Shown piece by piece: positions 43,943 to 54,835 of a stretch of DNA of 64,000 nt (position 1 is its first letter; the number at the start of each line of letters is the position of its first letter). Source of the DNA: Ilyonectria destructans (lineage: Eukaryota; Ascomycota; Sordariomycetes; Hypocreales; Nectriaceae). The notes beneath the pieces were generated by a model. The model searched no databases. It was given only the letters and a program-made list of their open reading frames with translations, and was not told where the DNA came from. A program made the position numbers and the translations under genes. The DNA lies in assembly GCA_020740775.1 (NCBI GenBank), contig JAHEWK010000011.1, positions 682,001 to 746,000 on the forward strand. Direction: 5' to 3'.

Positions 43943-45658
43943 TCATTCATCCTCATCGGACTGGTGGCGCTTGTGTTGGTGCTCCGGCGGCGGCGGCGGT
44001 GGCGGAGTCGAGGCTCTTTGAGGATGGCCTTCTAGCATAAAAACTCGAGGAGGATAACCCGGATCGGGATCTATTTGAGCGGAATCCACGGGACCGGGAT
44101 CTCCAGGATGGTGATGCGGTTGAGTCCGGTACTCCCAAGCGTCGGGCGCTTGGGTAGGGCTCGCTTGAGCAAGGTCCCCTTGAGTTAGGTGGTCGTGTTG
44201 AAGGTCCTGACTGAGCCACTCTGCCGGAGAATACGGCTGAAAAAGGAAATCCGGGAAAATACTTGCTTGGAGATCAGCTTCCACCACCGGTGTTTCATTC
44301 ACTGGACCTGGGTGCCAGCTAAAATCGCCTTCTGGCGGTGCTGTCAGTGGCGTTGTGGGTGCGTCCGGGGCTACGGTTACTGTTGCCGGTGTCGCAGCCG
44401 CTGGGAGGTCGGGATCTTTCGTGCTGGGGGCCGGAGAGTCTGGCGCGGTGCTCAATGCAGCGCCAGTAGAATTCGCTTCGAAAATCGCCGCGTAATCAGT
44501 TAAGAGTTTTAACACGCGACGTATTTCTGGGCAGCTTCCTGCTGGGATATCTCGTCCTGGTCCGGACTCCCAAAACCCTTCTATAACATCTTCAAAGTTA
44601 TCCTGGAGTCCGGAGGCTGTGAGGTAGGGGTCACTGGGACGGTCAACGCCGGGAAACAGGATCTCCCAGAGCTTGAACCAGTTGTCTGTCATCGTGCCGC
44701 AGCGATCTTCTCGGCTCGTGAGCTGCCGTATTTGATCCTCCGTGACTCCAGGAACTTCGATATCTCTCTCGGTACAACGCATTTGTCGGATATGTTTAGC
44801 AAGCTGGTCATGCACTTTGAGGGTGTGGCCCCCGGGGAAAATCTGTTTGCATCTTGGGCAGTGTAGAGGGCGCTTGTGCGGTGTCCGTAAAAGATGCTGT
44901 CGGACGTCTGCAACAGTGCGTAACTTGGTGTTTCGACATGAGGCGTATCTTTGGCGGTCTCGCTTGTAAAACGGACACGCAAGCCGGCGCTTAGCATCTT
45001 GCTGGTCGGGCCTTTGCTTCTTGTTGCCATCTCCACCCGGCTGCTCATCTCCAGGCCTCTTGCGGCCGTCGTCGCGCCCTTTCCTTTTCGGTTTGTTGGG
45101 CCAACCCCCAGACCAGCGGGGTTGATTCTGTCCAGCTTTTGAACTCGACCCTTGACCACTGTGACTGCCCTGGGATTGGCCTTGGGCACCTTGGCCAGTG
45201 GTTCCACCAACCAACAGCCTTAACAGCGCAGCGATAATTTCAGACTCATTCGGACATGACTTCCGAGCACTGCCTTTGTGGGTGGCGAGAGGGTCGGAGC
45301 TGGAGGGTAATTCAATTGGAGCGAGTTTGGGAGACAGGCGAGGTGTAGAAAACCGGTGCTTCGAGATGGCCCTTGGCGATTCATGGCTCGTTGGGTGGTA
45401 TTGATCAATAAGGTCGCCACTGTGGCGGACAGGGTCGCGGTGGGCGGGACGGCGAAGTAGTTGTATAGTTAGAGCATGGAGAACTCTCTTTGCTTTGCGG
45501 CCACCCGAAGGTTTGGGCTATTATTTGGTCAGTCCCGGAACCAACACCAGCAGAAGCTATAATGGAAGATGTCGTACCTCAGACTCGGGAGCGAGTTTGG
45601 CCTTTGTTGAGATATCTGTACAACCCCCGTGGCGTTCCGAACTTTCGAAGAACTTCAT
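43943..45658 (-). CDS. Stand-alone zinc-finger-module protein, 551 aa
   Basis: Exons on the minus strand 45658-45578 and 45517-43943; the 60-bp intron (donor GTACGA, branch GACTGAC, acceptor AATAG) joins APESE to PKPSGGRKAKRVLHAL. Start at ATG 45658 (MKFFESSERHGG). Residues 130-200 are a Gly/Gln/Lys/Arg-rich, nuclear-localisation-like linker. The module begins at about residue 208: CPFYKRDRQRYASC, then a His, HKRPLHCPRCKQIF, a further His pair and Cys, then GVTEDQIRQLTSR and WFKLWEILFPGVDRPSDPYL. It resembles degenerate C2H2 zinc fingers. The C-terminal 250 residues are Pro/Ala/Asp-rich and could be an activation or low-complexity region. Best guess: nuclear regulator-like protein related to the HET protein's tail. 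Function unknown. Confidence 0.75.
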
Positions 45659-46542
45659 ATTTGCCGTCGCACGCTTGCCGAACACAAGCCCGCCAACTCC
45701 TGCGTGTAATGAGGCTGAAACCGAACCGGTAGTGGCACAACGGGAAGACAAAGACGTGCACGCAACAACGGCCTATGCGGATAAACACAACTGGGTCAGT
45801 TAAATGAAGGATTCGAAAAGCAACCAACAATGCTAAAGAAACAAAGACGAAACGTGACACATGGAATGGTTGGAGGATTTTGGGATTGTGAGCTCACGGA
45901 CGACACGGCCGGGCAAGGTTGGCCGCTATAGCCCATCAAAGTGGACAAAGCCTTTGTAGCATTATTGGTGGCCCCGAAGGGGGCACGCAGCGGCGCACTT
46001 GCTGCAAGAGCCTGAAGAGCCGCCTATAGTTCAAGGCTGGAGCCCCAATTGCCCTGTGAGCATTGAACTAGGGAGAGAGAAAACAAAGGTGGCTTGCAAG
46101 GCTCCCCGGCTGCTCCGCCGACTTGCTTTCTGCCTTTGGCTTTTCCATCTGCACAGCGCATGAAAACTGCCATCATTGAAGAATACGCCTTTCTACACTT
46201 CATTCCATGATGAGTCTGTGGTGGTGGCGTAGGCGATGAGAGCCTCCGTCACTTTTTGTCTTGGCAGCTTGTTGTCGCGAATCGGCCTAACATCACAAGG
46301 GCCATGCCCGGGCGTGTGTTGACAATTCAGGAGTGAGGGCGGTGATCCGCAGCTGCGTAGTAGAACACGGCGGCTCAACACGAGATGCGCCGATTCCGAC
46401 TTTGCTGTTGAAATGGGTACGCAACGGTGTAGAGCCAAATCCCAATGCCATTAGCGGCAGTATATAATGATATTGCCATCCCTGAGACGGCCAAGTGGTT
46501 AAGCAACCATTGAATTCTTTGTAACCGCATCTACCCCGTACA
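45659..46542. other. Divergent intergenic region
   Basis: About 0.9 kb. A 14-bp near-palindrome ccgcagctgcgtag at 46347-46360 recurs twice further on (47194 and 47314). A tRNA-like A-box (ggccaagtggttaag) at about 46485 has no matching B box and is not called as a tRNA. Confidence 0.5.
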
Positions 46543-46919
46543 ATGAGCCACAGTGCAGCGTCAGCCCTCACCGGAGGTTACAGGTATGCGAGCTCAGCCT
46601 CATTCTACTTCGCCTCGCGGCATGATTGCAAATGTAAATTCATGTGTAACTGCTGACCCTTGGTTCGCCATCTCTCTACAGTCCATCCCCGCTCCTCCTC
46701 GGTGACCGTCTACAGGAATGGCTTCAAGATCCATTCGCGCCGGTCCAAGACAAGCTGGTGAGGCAACAGCCGTTAGGACCATCAGGCGCCACAACGCAAC
46801 GGAGGTCAGAAAAGAAACAACGGAAGATGAAGAAACAAGGGAAGTTGAAGGCTGGAAAAACGGTCGCAGACTTTGATAAGCGGTTTGGGACGAGCAAATC
46901 CAATGCTGCTAGCAGGTAG
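46543..46919 (+). CDS. Small basic protein, 92 aa, spliced
   Basis: Exons 46543-46583 and 46682-46919. The 98-bp intron has donor GTATGC, a CTGAC branch 21 nt before the acceptor and acceptor CTACAG, and joins SAASALTGGYS to PSPLLLGDRLQEWLQDPFAP. The second half is strongly basic (RRSEKKQRKMKKQGKLKAGK) and ends DFDKRFGTSKSNAASR. Support comes from the clean start context (acaATGAG), consensus splice signals and a biased, non-random composition. I do not recognise a family. Lys/Arg richness suggests nucleic-acid binding or nuclear/nucleolar localisation. It is easily missed because exon 1 codes for only 13 complete residues. Confidence 0.6.
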
Positions 46920-47736
46920 CAAGAAATGAAGGCGTGATTTACGAAGTGTAGCGGCGGGTCCTCTCACTCGTTTCTAATGGCTCTGGATGTAGACTAGGCG
47001 CAACTTACAGGGCTTGGTCAAAAATAACCACTGTATTGAATACTTCGCTAGTTGGGGACAAGATCTCATCATTCTTGACATTTGATCCCGGGAGTCCGCG
47101 TTTCAAAGGAGGCGTCCTGCCGCGCTCGGCATGATAAATGGCCATCTAGCATTCCTGCTGAGGCCCAACACAGGAGGCGATGTGTAATAAAGGTACGCAG
47201 CTGCGTAGCCCGACGTCATCTGGCTTACACAAGGCAGACCTCGGCCCAACCCCCACCATGCTGCGCCTGATCCAGACCGCCTCGTGACCCTTCAGTTACT
47301 TTGTCATTTCCAATACGCGGCTGCGTAGCTCGACGGCGTGGGTTTCGTTGGTTGCCCAGCACGGCCACGCTGATACCGAGAACGCCCGCGACATGCATCC
47401 GACTAGCGCTAGTGAACAGATTGACAAGTATCTGTCAACAGAAGGTACAAAAGTCATAGCTTCACGCCTAGGGGGTCAGAATTGGTTTCTCGGTCATAAT
47501 GCTGGGCCCCCTTTGACGTTTTCCCGAGAGCTTTGAGCCGTCGAGGTAACAAAAAAGTGCGACAACTGTGCAACCAATGCAGGAAAAGGTCCCCCGCAAT
47601 GGGTCTCTGTCGAATTCTACCAGGCTGAGCCTTTCATGTTCCTCTATCTTGAATCCTTACACTCTCCATGAAAAAGAAACCGGCTTCTTTTTAATCATTT
47701 TGGAGTGTTGTTGCTGTGTTGTTGCCGCCACCTCCC
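46920..47736. other. Intergenic with two copies of a 14-bp palindrome
   Basis: tacgcagctgcgta (perfect palindrome) at 47194-47207 and tacgcggctgcgta at 47314-47327, each followed by gcYcgacgKc. With a third, weaker copy at 46347 they may be ends of decayed short elements or regulator sites. No gene supported. Confidence 0.5.
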
Positions 47737-49502
47737 ATGAAGGTCTACGGCCCAATTTGCGGTTGCGACCTTCCAGTCCATGCCATGGACTTTTTCCCTC
47801 AAGACCCAATGACAGGACCTGCAATCAGCGCACACCTCCAGCAAGAAAATAATACGATCCAACCACAGTTGTTGAGCACTTGCCCCACCACCATCGAGCA
47901 TCCATGTGCACCCGATCCTTTACTCTTCCCCATCCGACTTGGGAATAATGGTCAAGTCGCAAGCGGTCACGACACGAATTACCCTACATTTGAAAACCAC
48001 GACAGATCTGCGGGTAGTCTTCTACTACCCTCCCAAGATGCACTTCAACATGGCGGTAATCCTCCACCTAAGCCTTGCCAAATTCTTCAACAACCACCAG
48101 GCCAGCATCAAGCCAATAGAGGTAAGCAATATTCATGAACAGCGGTGACTCAAAGATTTGTCTGTGGGATCTAGTAGGATGTTCCGTATGATAGACTTAC
48201 GTATTTCCTCCCAATGTGATACACCTCCCTACAGCAATGAACCGTGGCTGATCTGGAATATTCGGACGCCTAGGGAAACGACCCCGACATGACGAAACCA
48301 CTGAAATATCCTTACCAACTGTCAACGCCGAGACCGCTATACGAGAGTGCAAACTATATCAAGAGCCATACCCCCCAATTTGGCCTTGCAACTACTCTAC
48401 TCCAAGCAATATGCAAAACTACCAGTCAAGTCCAGAGGCTGCTGATTTACGTTTCATCGGTGATTGGTCAACTCAGAGTGTCACGAATCCCACTTTTACA
48501 GCCAGCCCCAACCTGGATTTCTCAACTTTTCCCTCGGGGCCAAGCAACAAAAAGCCACGCCTGCCATCTTCGGTAAAGCGAAAACGTCATGACTTACAGC
48601 CAAAAAAGCGAAGCCGTCACTCTCCTCCCCCTACGAGTCATCCAAATCTCGCCAGGTCACAGTCATTTGGTAGCAAGCAGCTTAAGCAGCAGAGTGACCC
48701 AACAAAGACGCCAGCCCTTCTGGCTTGTCCATTCTACAAGAGCAATCGCCATAAGCATCATGATTGCTTAAAGTATGAACTTCGACGGGTAAAAGATGTC
48801 AAGCAACATATTTACAGAAAACATGTGCAGCCCGAATTTTATTGCAGTCGCTGCTTCAGACTATTTTCCACGTTCGAAGAGAAGTTTGACCACGATGTGC
48901 ATGAGCCACTATGCGAAGGGCAGCGCCCCCAAAAGTTTGACGGCATTTCAGAACAGCAACGGCAAGATCTCAACTGCAGCACGAGTCGAGGCCGGTCAAT
49001 GGAAGAGCAGTGGTTCAGTACATGGGACATATTGTTCCCAGGTCAAACGCGGCCTCAATCTTGTTATCTCGGTAACTATCTCAATGAAGTCATGTCACAA
49101 ATTCGAGACTTCTGGGATCGAAAGCGGGATGCTATCCTTCCAGATGTACTGGACGATACTCACGTCAATGTGGTCAATCCTGGTCTTCTAAACGACATGA
49201 TGGGGAAGATCTTCGACCGATTCCAGTCTGAAATGTCGATTCCGGCGACTGAGATGAACACAACACCTTTGGTACCTGAGCATACATCACAAAAGCCTAT
49301 CGAAATGCCCGACACAATGACCAAAGAACTGAGCCAAGAAATCCACCCAACAAACGCCGGGCAAGATTCGCAGGAAGATTCCCAACTCGAGTCGATTTTC
49401 ATGGAGACCGACCAGGTTAAATTCGACAATGAGGACGGATTTCTCAGTGAATGGGAACTACTTCACTTCGGCTTTAGCTCTCCACCTACAAGTTCCACGT
49501 AG
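47737..49502 (+). CDS. Stand-alone zinc-finger-module protein, 537 aa
   Basis: Exons 47737-48121 and 48274-49502. The 152-bp intron (donor GTAAGC, branch GGCTGATC, acceptor CCTAG) joins HQANR to GKRPRHDETTEIS in frame; the nearer CTACAG acceptor would give an immediate stop. First ATG is 47737; ATG 47785 (MDFFPQDPM) is a good alternative. Residues 220-270 are basic (KKPRLPSSVKRKRHD, KKRSRH), nuclear-signal-like. The module starts near residue 280: CPFYKSNRHKHHDC, RRVKDVKQHIYRKH, FYCSRCFRLFST, FDHDVHEPLC, then WFSTWDILFPGQTRPQSCYL and the helical YLNEVMSQIRDFWDRKRDAI. The C terminus is acidic. It is a diverged paralogue of the 551-aa protein and of the HET-protein tail. A transcriptional role is possible but not shown. 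Confidence 0.72.
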
Positions 49503-51409
49503 ATTGAGATTGTCTAGGGACTCTAGCAACAAGCAGTGTGGTATAATATGGAGGTACCCGGGGTTGAGCTTTGGTCTCTGAATAGAAATTGGCAACAGTT
49601 CATTATCAATTGCCCACCCTCTCTCCTCACTTTTTATTTATTCTAGTATTAGACAGCATCCTATCGGCACCATAATCAGTCAACATACATTATACGATGT
49701 ATGGTGAGCACTTCCAATTTGTAACTTCCCCAGGTCCTTCTGTGTATTCCAACCCGAGACAGTGTCGTGGATAAGTAGTTGCGAAGATGGCGACATGGTC
49801 ACTGACCTTGTTGTGTATGAGTGATAGACTACCACAGAGGTGGCGTTGAGCTACACAATTAGTAAATTTCCAAACATTCAAATAACTATGTGCCCATATC
49901 ATACCCATCCTAAAAGTTATCTTGCTCAGTCATACGTCAACTTGGGCGCGTAATGTTTTTAGTCTGCAAGCCCTGTCACGGAGGAGTATATCAATCGTAC
50001 TCAGGAGAAGGGTTTGGCAATTCTAAGATTTCCGAAAGCTTCAATTCAAAAGCTGCCTTGTGAAGGTGGGCCATGTCCCTGCTGTCTACGTCAATGTTGC
50101 ATAACGCCGCATGTCTCTGCCTAACGAGACTACAATTCCGCAAATTTCACATGGGGAAACTATTGTCTCAATGTCGTCATTCCATCACGGGTCTGCTTTT
50201 CTAAAGTTATGGAGGTGGGAAAGCCATTGAGTTGTTCGTGTTTGCTGCGAGGGACACGCCATCCGTAATGACCCAGGCACAATCCGAGCTAGAGCAAACG
50301 AACCCGATTCTCTCTGCTCTCCAGGGCTCCTCAATCAAGAATCTCCAATGACCTAAGTAAAGGAAGGCGGTGCCAATTTCACTGTTTGTATTACCATCTT
50401 CCTTAGCTTAAAGCAGTTCATTTTCGGTCTCTATCCTGAGATAGTTGGGCAGTAGGAAGCGGTTTAATTGCCCCTCACGTCTCCTGTACGTCACCGCTTT
50501 TCCATGAAGTATTTTACAACCACTGACGTATAACGAACGGACAATAATTTCCACTGGAAGGGAACTGCCCCTTTCCGCAAATCCGACTGTTCCCGTGGCT
50601 TTAAAGAAATGACATATGACAATTACACTGACGGTGCCTGCTGTACCAGGAAAGAAGGCCTGCTGTTGCCCAGACCATTGCCCCATCGGGCCCACTATCC
50701 AGCGAAGGTCAGCAACAAATCTATAACCTGAATCCCTACAACTGAGAACACGTCCAATATTGCTGGTTAGAGCGTATAGCAGCAGAGTTGGTAATATGTC
50801 CTTGATAGGCAAGTTTCTCAGGGCACCCAGAACGTGTTGCTGGCGGAAGAGAGGGTGTGACGGAGGATTTGACGGGTTGTTTCATTACCGACCCACTCAC
50901 CACAGTTGATACATATGAATAGAGCCATACAAGTCTGGAATTAGTGGTTAACTTTATCTCTCTAAAGTCACTCTGAAACGGAGTCTCCATGCGTGTCGGT
51001 TCAACACTAGACTGAATTTAAACATTGTTTTTTCTGACCGTATTGCATTCAATAATTATCTGTGATTAATTTGTGCTGCGTATTAAACCGACCTCTTTAC
51101 TCTGAGTTCTTTGTCTTCAATTGGCTGATATGCAGTCGTACATTGTCGCTAAATCACGCAATAAAGGCAGAGGACTCAAGAAATGTAATCAAAGGTGTTT
51201 ATATGCCCCTAAATAGGAGTATTTTTATGCACACGTAAGTACAAGTCCCTTAAGTTAAACCTCAGGCAGACTATTATACCTAATACATACAGCAAAAGAA
51301 TATAGTCTTAGACCGTAAGCTCGCCTGTATTAATAACTATGATAAAGACAACTAACTATTATAAGACAACGCTGTTGCAATACACCCACTACCATAATAA
51401 GCGTATAAT
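49503..51409. other. 1.9-kb gene-poor stretch
   Basis: AT-rich, particularly 51000-51410. Short open frames with no recognisable content. Nothing supportable. Confidence 0.55.
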
Positions 51410-52720
51410 TTAACCATTGGATGATCCGAGGTGATTGTTCGCTCCAGTGCTGCTTCTATTGTTGCTCCTGACCTTGCTCCTGATATTGCTTCTGCTGTTA
51501 TGGCTGCTTTGCTGACTTCTTTCGAGCTCGACGTCGGACGGGTGTTGGCCGGTACGAGACGTGCCATAGTTCTTGTACCCAGAGGAACCTTGGAGAGTAC
51601 GACGACCGAATAAAAAGTCGACTAACGGTTGGAGGACCGGGATACAACAGGCAATTATTATCGTACTCGCTTCGAGGCTGTTGATATAAAGTCGTTAGCT
51701 TTGTTAAACACTGAAGCCCGTCGTAACTTACACAGTCCAGATCACAAGGTCAGAAGTATCATCTTGGTATCTTTGTCAGCCATCGCTGGTCAAGTATGGT
51801 AGGGGATAGCACAAACATGAGAAATCACTGCTTGCTAAAGCTGGTAGTCGGGTACACTTGTAGATTGCGACGATAGTTGAGCTGTGTAGAAGTTCTCCAG
51901 TTAACAACAGAAATCGTGAAACACTTTGAGGAGTCGATATGCTTACATAGAGCCGACACCCAGGGCCACTGATAGCGCAACCTTTTTTCGCATGTTTAGT
52001 TGCAGCGACCAGAGCACGACTGCGGGGTAGACGGCGAGATAGAGGTCGGTGAACGCCGACAGTGCTGTCGCAAGTCAGTCATTGTTGCAGACTCCCAATC
52101 CAAGTAACTCACATCCGGCAAAGATGGCAAAGTCAACCAGTACATAAGGGCTCCAGCAAGTCTTGTCGGTGATTGAGAATGTCCATTGCGATTGAACCGG
52201 CCTACATTGGCCGAACAGGATGAAGACGCAACCGAGTAATCCGCCCATGCAGAGCGATGGCAAGGTCCAGAGGATTATTTGGTGAATCTTTTTAGGGTTC
52301 ATGATTCGTATCAATAGAGCAGCCACTGCTAGCTTTGGAAGTCCGAAGGCGAATATTCCGAATGGAAATCCCAAGATGGTGTAGAAGATGGCATTTTGTT
52401 GCTCCTCAACGTCGAGCGTGTCAAAATGCCTTCCGTTACCATCCTTGACGGCCATGATGGTGACACCTACACAGCACCATTCGCAGATCTTGATTCTGAA
52501 TGTTAAAATAGCCATCACAAGCTTGGGAAAGTCAACTTACCACAGCGCCGATTGTCAACCAGTCGTCAAGGTTGAACGCGCCCATGATCAGTTTTCGCGT
52601 AAACAACCTTGCACCAACAAACAAGGTGCTCAGTGTGGACACGGTCAGAACGACCCCGAGGATTACTGGACCTTTGTTGGCGTCCAGATACTCCTGGGTG
52701 TGACTCGAAGTGGTCGACAT
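51410..52720 (-). CDS. Fungal rhodopsin-domain (PTH11/SatD-like) 7TM protein
   Basis: Predicted 345-aa integral membrane protein, six exons on the minus strand: 52720-52541, 52488-52113, 52064-51947, 51881-51817, 51762-51732 and 51677-51410. Introns are 48-65 bp; the first and fourth appear to use AAG rather than CAG/TAG 3' sites. Characteristic blocks: PVILGVVLTVSTLSTLFVGA, ARLFTRKL, DDWLTIGAV, CRPVQSQWTFS then TCWSP, ALSAFTDLYLAVYPAVVLWS, KVALSVALGVGS, STIVAIYKCTRLPAL, DFSYDTSDLVIWTVLEAST and CCIPVLQPLVDFLFGRR. Family members have seven helices and include PTH11-type putative receptors. The Cys that precede the SAFTD helix are as usual. The cytoplasmic tail is Ser/Asn/Arg-rich. Ligand unknown. 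Confidence 0.85.
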
Positions 52721-54835
52721 TTTGACGCGAGTGCAGTCCGGATTCAACAGGACTGGTTCGAGACCGGGAATGTCCAAAGATTCAGTTTAGTCACGCATAC
52801 AGCAAACAACCAAACAAAGAAGAGAAGAGCAGGATTTCGGCTTTGATTCGGTTAGGGTGGCCATCAGGGCTTATGAGTCGCGGGCCAACGCCTCATCCGA
52901 ATCCTACGTCCAGGGTCCATCATCAGCTCTCAAATCAGCACTGGACCTCTACAATCCTGGAGCTATTGCACGACTTTCCAATCATGGATTAGGGGATTCA
53001 TGCACGAGCAACGCATTTTAGTCAGTGGGCCCCAATCCAGCAAATCCAACCGGGATGGACACTAGGCTTGCCGGCGTAGATCCTCACGACCAGAAACCAG
53101 GGGAAGGCGAGGGCAGGCTGTTTGATAACCATCGGCAAGGGATTTCAGGGGTTCAAGCCACTGGAGAGTGGATTTCACTTTCTTATGTTACCTTTTTCAA
53201 AACTTTGATATAACAGATGTTACCAAATACGCCGATGCTTCGGAAGAACTCGGTAGGTGGTCGATATTTAATGTGCAAGCATAATATTACGACAATTCGA
53301 TAATGCATTGGCAGCATGATAGACCGGAACCCCCGCGCTCTCTTGCTCATCGATACTACGTGACACCTTCAGGGGTGAACCAACCAACGTCACATTATTT
53401 GAGCTAGCATGGCTGGGTGATGGCAGACCTCATAGCCCTAGCTAGATACTAGCTATATTATTTGAGCAAGACTGTGAGATTTTATTGTCGGTCCAAGGGA
53501 AATCTCAATCACGTAGGATGGGTTCCTGGTTTCTCCACCAAACAAGTCGGGAGTGATGAGGTGTGCGGTGTTATTAAACTGTTCCAAAGAACCTCGATTG
53601 GCGAACCCCACGCCAGACTGCTGGCGGTGCGGAACCGCCTCTACCGAAATAATGTATTTACTGTTCCGTGGCTTCATTCTTGAACGCGACAGAACAGGGA
53701 TGCCAAGGGTTGTTGGTCGTTGGCCTTGTCAACATCCTTGAGGTTAGAACTCGTCATTAGAGGGACTCGACTCGAAAAAACAAAACCTCGATCTGTTTGT
53801 CAGACCAGGATCAACGACGGAATGTGCTCCCCGACCCTAGCAGCCTTGGGTTGGATCATGCCACGCAACGACGACGCGATTCCTTCCATCACCCCACAGC
53901 GCCAGTTTTAATCGGCAATGATCTTTACCGGGGTCTCCTCGCATATTAGAGAAAGTACGGAGCAACATCCTAGTTTCCGCGAGGTAATCCTTTCCACACA
54001 GATCACCGACCTCCCCAGACATCGTAGATGTCAACTTGGCTTAGAAACAACAAGTTGGCCTCTTTTGTCAATGAGGAGTCCTTTGATTCCTAAATCACCC
54101 GAGGCATTTCGGAACAAAGTCGAACAACATCAGCACTAGCTATCTCAGATAACACTAACTACAGCCAACGACTACGCCTAGCCTGAGCTTTGATGCTTCT
54201 CGCTCGGTTCACGGCAGTACGAGCGCCGTTGGCGCCGGAAACAGTCCGAAGCAAAGTGACGTTGCCATTGGACCAACCTAGTTCTGTATCATCTGAGTTC
54301 AAACGGAAAATAGGCAACACCAGTGCGCGTACTACGTGCATCGTACGCTGATAGACATTCACTACAAGGGAAGCCCGACCAGTTTTATGACTAGCTCCAG
54401 GGTTACCTGATCTTGGAGGCGAGGCGGCTTCAGTCTTCTGGCTTTGAAGATCTCTATTGGGGTTTGCATGGCCGTCACCCCGGCATACGCTAGACATCCC
54501 GGAGTTCTGCAATGGCAAGCTGTGTTGGACGGAGGTAGTAGGCGGAGTTACTGCCTGCACACGCCATGGATCTGACTCGCTCGCTTTTGAAAAGTATGCG
54601 AACATGATGCAGTACCAACAAAGGGGTGGCCTGATTTGAATATTGACGATTCTAAATAGGGGGAATGTGTAAGAACGCTGTCTTTGTATGGGCAATATTG
54701 TCCGACGTGCAACCCTCCTGTTGGGTTCTGAATCTCTGTCCCTGTAGCACCAGATCTTTCGCATTCATCTCTAAGTTCACACAAACCTTCGTACATCACA
54801 TTTTGCTTCAGATAATTGATCATCAAATCTCCAAC
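52721..54835. other. 2.1-kb divergent intergenic stretch
   Basis: A possible 148-aa minus-strand frame from ATG 54605 to 54159 (MFAYFSKASESDPWRVQA) has no recognisable family and is not called. No other coding or repeat signal was seen. Confidence 0.45.

Noticed and set aside
45214..45214. Start of the 551-aa module gene near 45214
   Set aside because: That position is TTG, and the frame is open upstream through a 60-bp intron to an ATG at 45658.
46470..46560. Possible tRNA (ggccaagtggttaag resembles a Leu/Ser A box)
   Set aside because: No B box (GGTTCGANNCC) or acceptor-stem pairing follows, and the segment runs straight into the start of the small spliced gene.
51352..51613. Ser/Thr/Arg-rich open frames taken as transposon remnant
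   Set aside because: Splicing shows this is the last exon (cytoplasmic tail) of the 7TM gene on the minus strand, with shadows in other frames.
54159..54605. 148-aa minus-strand gene upstream of the methyltransferase
   Set aside because: No recognisable family, no splice or signal features, and composition like random frame; kept as intergenic.
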